Shown one piece after another: positions 63,541 through 64,000 of a stretch of 64,000 bases of DNA (position 1 is the first letter of the stretch; each line of letters starts with the position of its first letter). Under the pieces are notes generated by a model. That model saw nothing but the letters and a program-made list of their open reading frames with translations, did not search any database and had not been told where the DNA came from. Where the stretch lies: the NCBI GenBank assembly GCA_028280505.1, contig JANQLO010000079.1, forward strand, positions 24,939 through 88,938, given 5' to 3'. The stretch comes from Chromatiales bacterium. Its GTDB lineage: Bacteria; Pseudomonadota; Gammaproteobacteria; Chromatiales; Chromatiaceae. A program made the translations under genes and the position numbers.

Positions 63541-63671
63541 ACTGTGGTGGATGTCGAAACCAGTCGACGGAAAATCGGCGAAATGCAGGAAGTGTCTCGC
63601 CGTCATTGCGCATATCGTGATACGGACGAGGTCGTTTTTATCAATTGGATAAAGTCGGTAACGAATTTGTT

Positions 63672-63682
63672 GATTTGATCAA
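63672..63682 (-). promoter_or_regulatory. XylR/DmpR-like upstream activating sequence
   Basis: The minus strand reads TTGATCAAATC, matching the TTGANCAAATC core I recall for XylR/DmpR binding sites. It is centred about 163 bases upstream of the predicted start near 63514, a distance typical of these enhancers. Related half-matches sit at 63698-63706 (TTAATCAAG on plus) and 63758-63768 (TTAATCAAATA on plus), possibly a second site. Confidence 0.6.
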
Positions 63683-63937
63683 AAGATAAGATTTTTATTA
63701 ATCAAGCGGATTTTTACCTTTGGGTTGACAGCGCTCCCGCTAATTTTCTATTTTTAATTAATCAAATAATAAGATTTAACCAAATCATCGTTTTCGCGGA
63801 TTGCAGTCTCATCCCCGAGGTTGTCGTACCGGCGGCGTATTCGTGCGCGGCTCGGGCGACCTGCACCCGGTGGATAAGACGAACCGCACTTGAGGCAGAA
63901 AGCGATGTTGATCGGGCAGGGACGGGCCCTCGTATCC

Positions 63938-64000
63938 ATGAAAGAGGACTCGACAATGGCCAGTGAATTCGACATCGGCAGGATCTTCGACCTGCCCTCC
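63938..64000 (+). CDS. Start of a divergent gene cut by the window edge (possible DmpR-type activator)
   Basis: Two in-frame ATGs, at 63938 and 63956, begin a frame that stays open to the edge; the second has GAGGA about 11 bases upstream. Only 15-21 residues are visible (MASEFDIGRIFDLPS from the second ATG). A phenol-responsive sigma-54 activator is often encoded beside its operon, and the adjacent sigma-54 promoter with XylR-like sites requires one. The visible residues are compatible with the segment before the sensor domain of such proteins but are too few to prove it. Confidence 0.5.
   Translation, partial: MKEDSTMASEFDIGRIFDLPS

Larger units (their letters stand above)
63454..63955. 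other. Phenol hydroxylase regulatory region
   Basis: 502 bases between dmpK and the divergent gene at the right edge. It contains the sigma-54 element, upstream activator-like sites and an A+T-rich stretch (about 63635-63785) that could bend or bind IHF. A TTATCAATTGGATAA inverted repeat lies at 63638-63652. The frame from 63975 down to 63754 on the minus strand is not a gene. Confidence 0.6.

Noticed and set aside
63754..63975. 73-codon minus-strand ORF across the dmp regulatory region
   Set aside because: Low-complexity composition, no ribosome-binding site, and it overlaps the divergent gene start and the activator-like sites.

Overview
The window looks like the chromosome of a moderately GC-rich gammaproteobacterium. 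The basis is a 180-kDa-class NAD glutamate dehydrogenase, LuxO/hybrid-kinase signalling, many chemoreceptors and diguanylate cyclases, an arsenosugar-type radical SAM cluster, and a dmp/phh-type phenol pathway with a sigma-54 promoter. A sulfur-oxidiser-like or sediment/marine lineage is a guess from gene content; the sequence does not fix the taxon. No rRNA, tRNA or CRISPR array was seen.

Region 1 (0-13.5 kb): a phospholipase-D-like protein; a 266-bp non-autonomous element with TA target duplication next to a cut-short secreted ORF; the giant glutamate dehydrogenase; a soluble diguanylate cyclase; an arsS-like radical SAM / glycosyltransferase / DUF2064 trio with a small membrane protein; and a Wzz-type polysaccharide co-polymerase with an unusual C-terminal extension resembling a dead tyrosine recombinase.

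Region 2 (13.9-32.4 kb): a dense signalling block. It holds a Cache-GGDEF protein and a minus-strand run of chemoreceptor, PhnD-like binding protein, hybrid histidine kinase with Hpt, sigma-54 response regulator and (p)ppGpp-hydrolase-like HD protein. Next come a plus-strand SpoIIE phosphatase / RsbW-like kinase pair, a second near-paralogous chemoreceptor, a degenerate chemoreceptor-like protein, and an HWE/HisKA_2 kinase with an ANTAR response regulator.

Region 3 (32.8-35.7 kb): housekeeping-type genes (aminotransferase, YHS-like secreted protein, ketopantoate-reductase-like protein).

Region 4 (35.7-64 kb): an aromatic catabolic locus on the minus strand. Phenol hydroxylase genes dmpKLMNOP (63.5-58.8 kb) are followed by ferredoxin dmpQ, catechol 2,3-dioxygenase dmpB and a GlcG-like gene. 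The lower meta-cleavage genes dmpC, D, E, an AhpD-like gene, F, G and H lie at 50.8-44.3 kb. These run on into an envelope module (YCF48-like lipoprotein, RND/MMPL exporter, DUF1302 and DUF1329 proteins) and accessory enzymes (HCCA-isomerase-like, GST, ABM). A sigma-54 -24/-12 element with XylR/DmpR-like upstream sites precedes dmpK. A divergent gene, cut by the right edge, is a good candidate for its activator.

The canonical dmp order is split between dmpB and dmpC by about 6 kb of plus-strand genes. These are a GntR/FCD regulator with ATCGAT-type candidate operators (also found before dmpQ), a VOC protein and a cNMP-domain protein, then a ParE/RHH toxin-antitoxin pair and a two-gene putative antiphage system: a DUF4297/Cap4-like nuclease plus HerA ATPase. 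The nuclease-HerA pair, with a C-terminal domain I do not recognise, is the most novel-looking system here.
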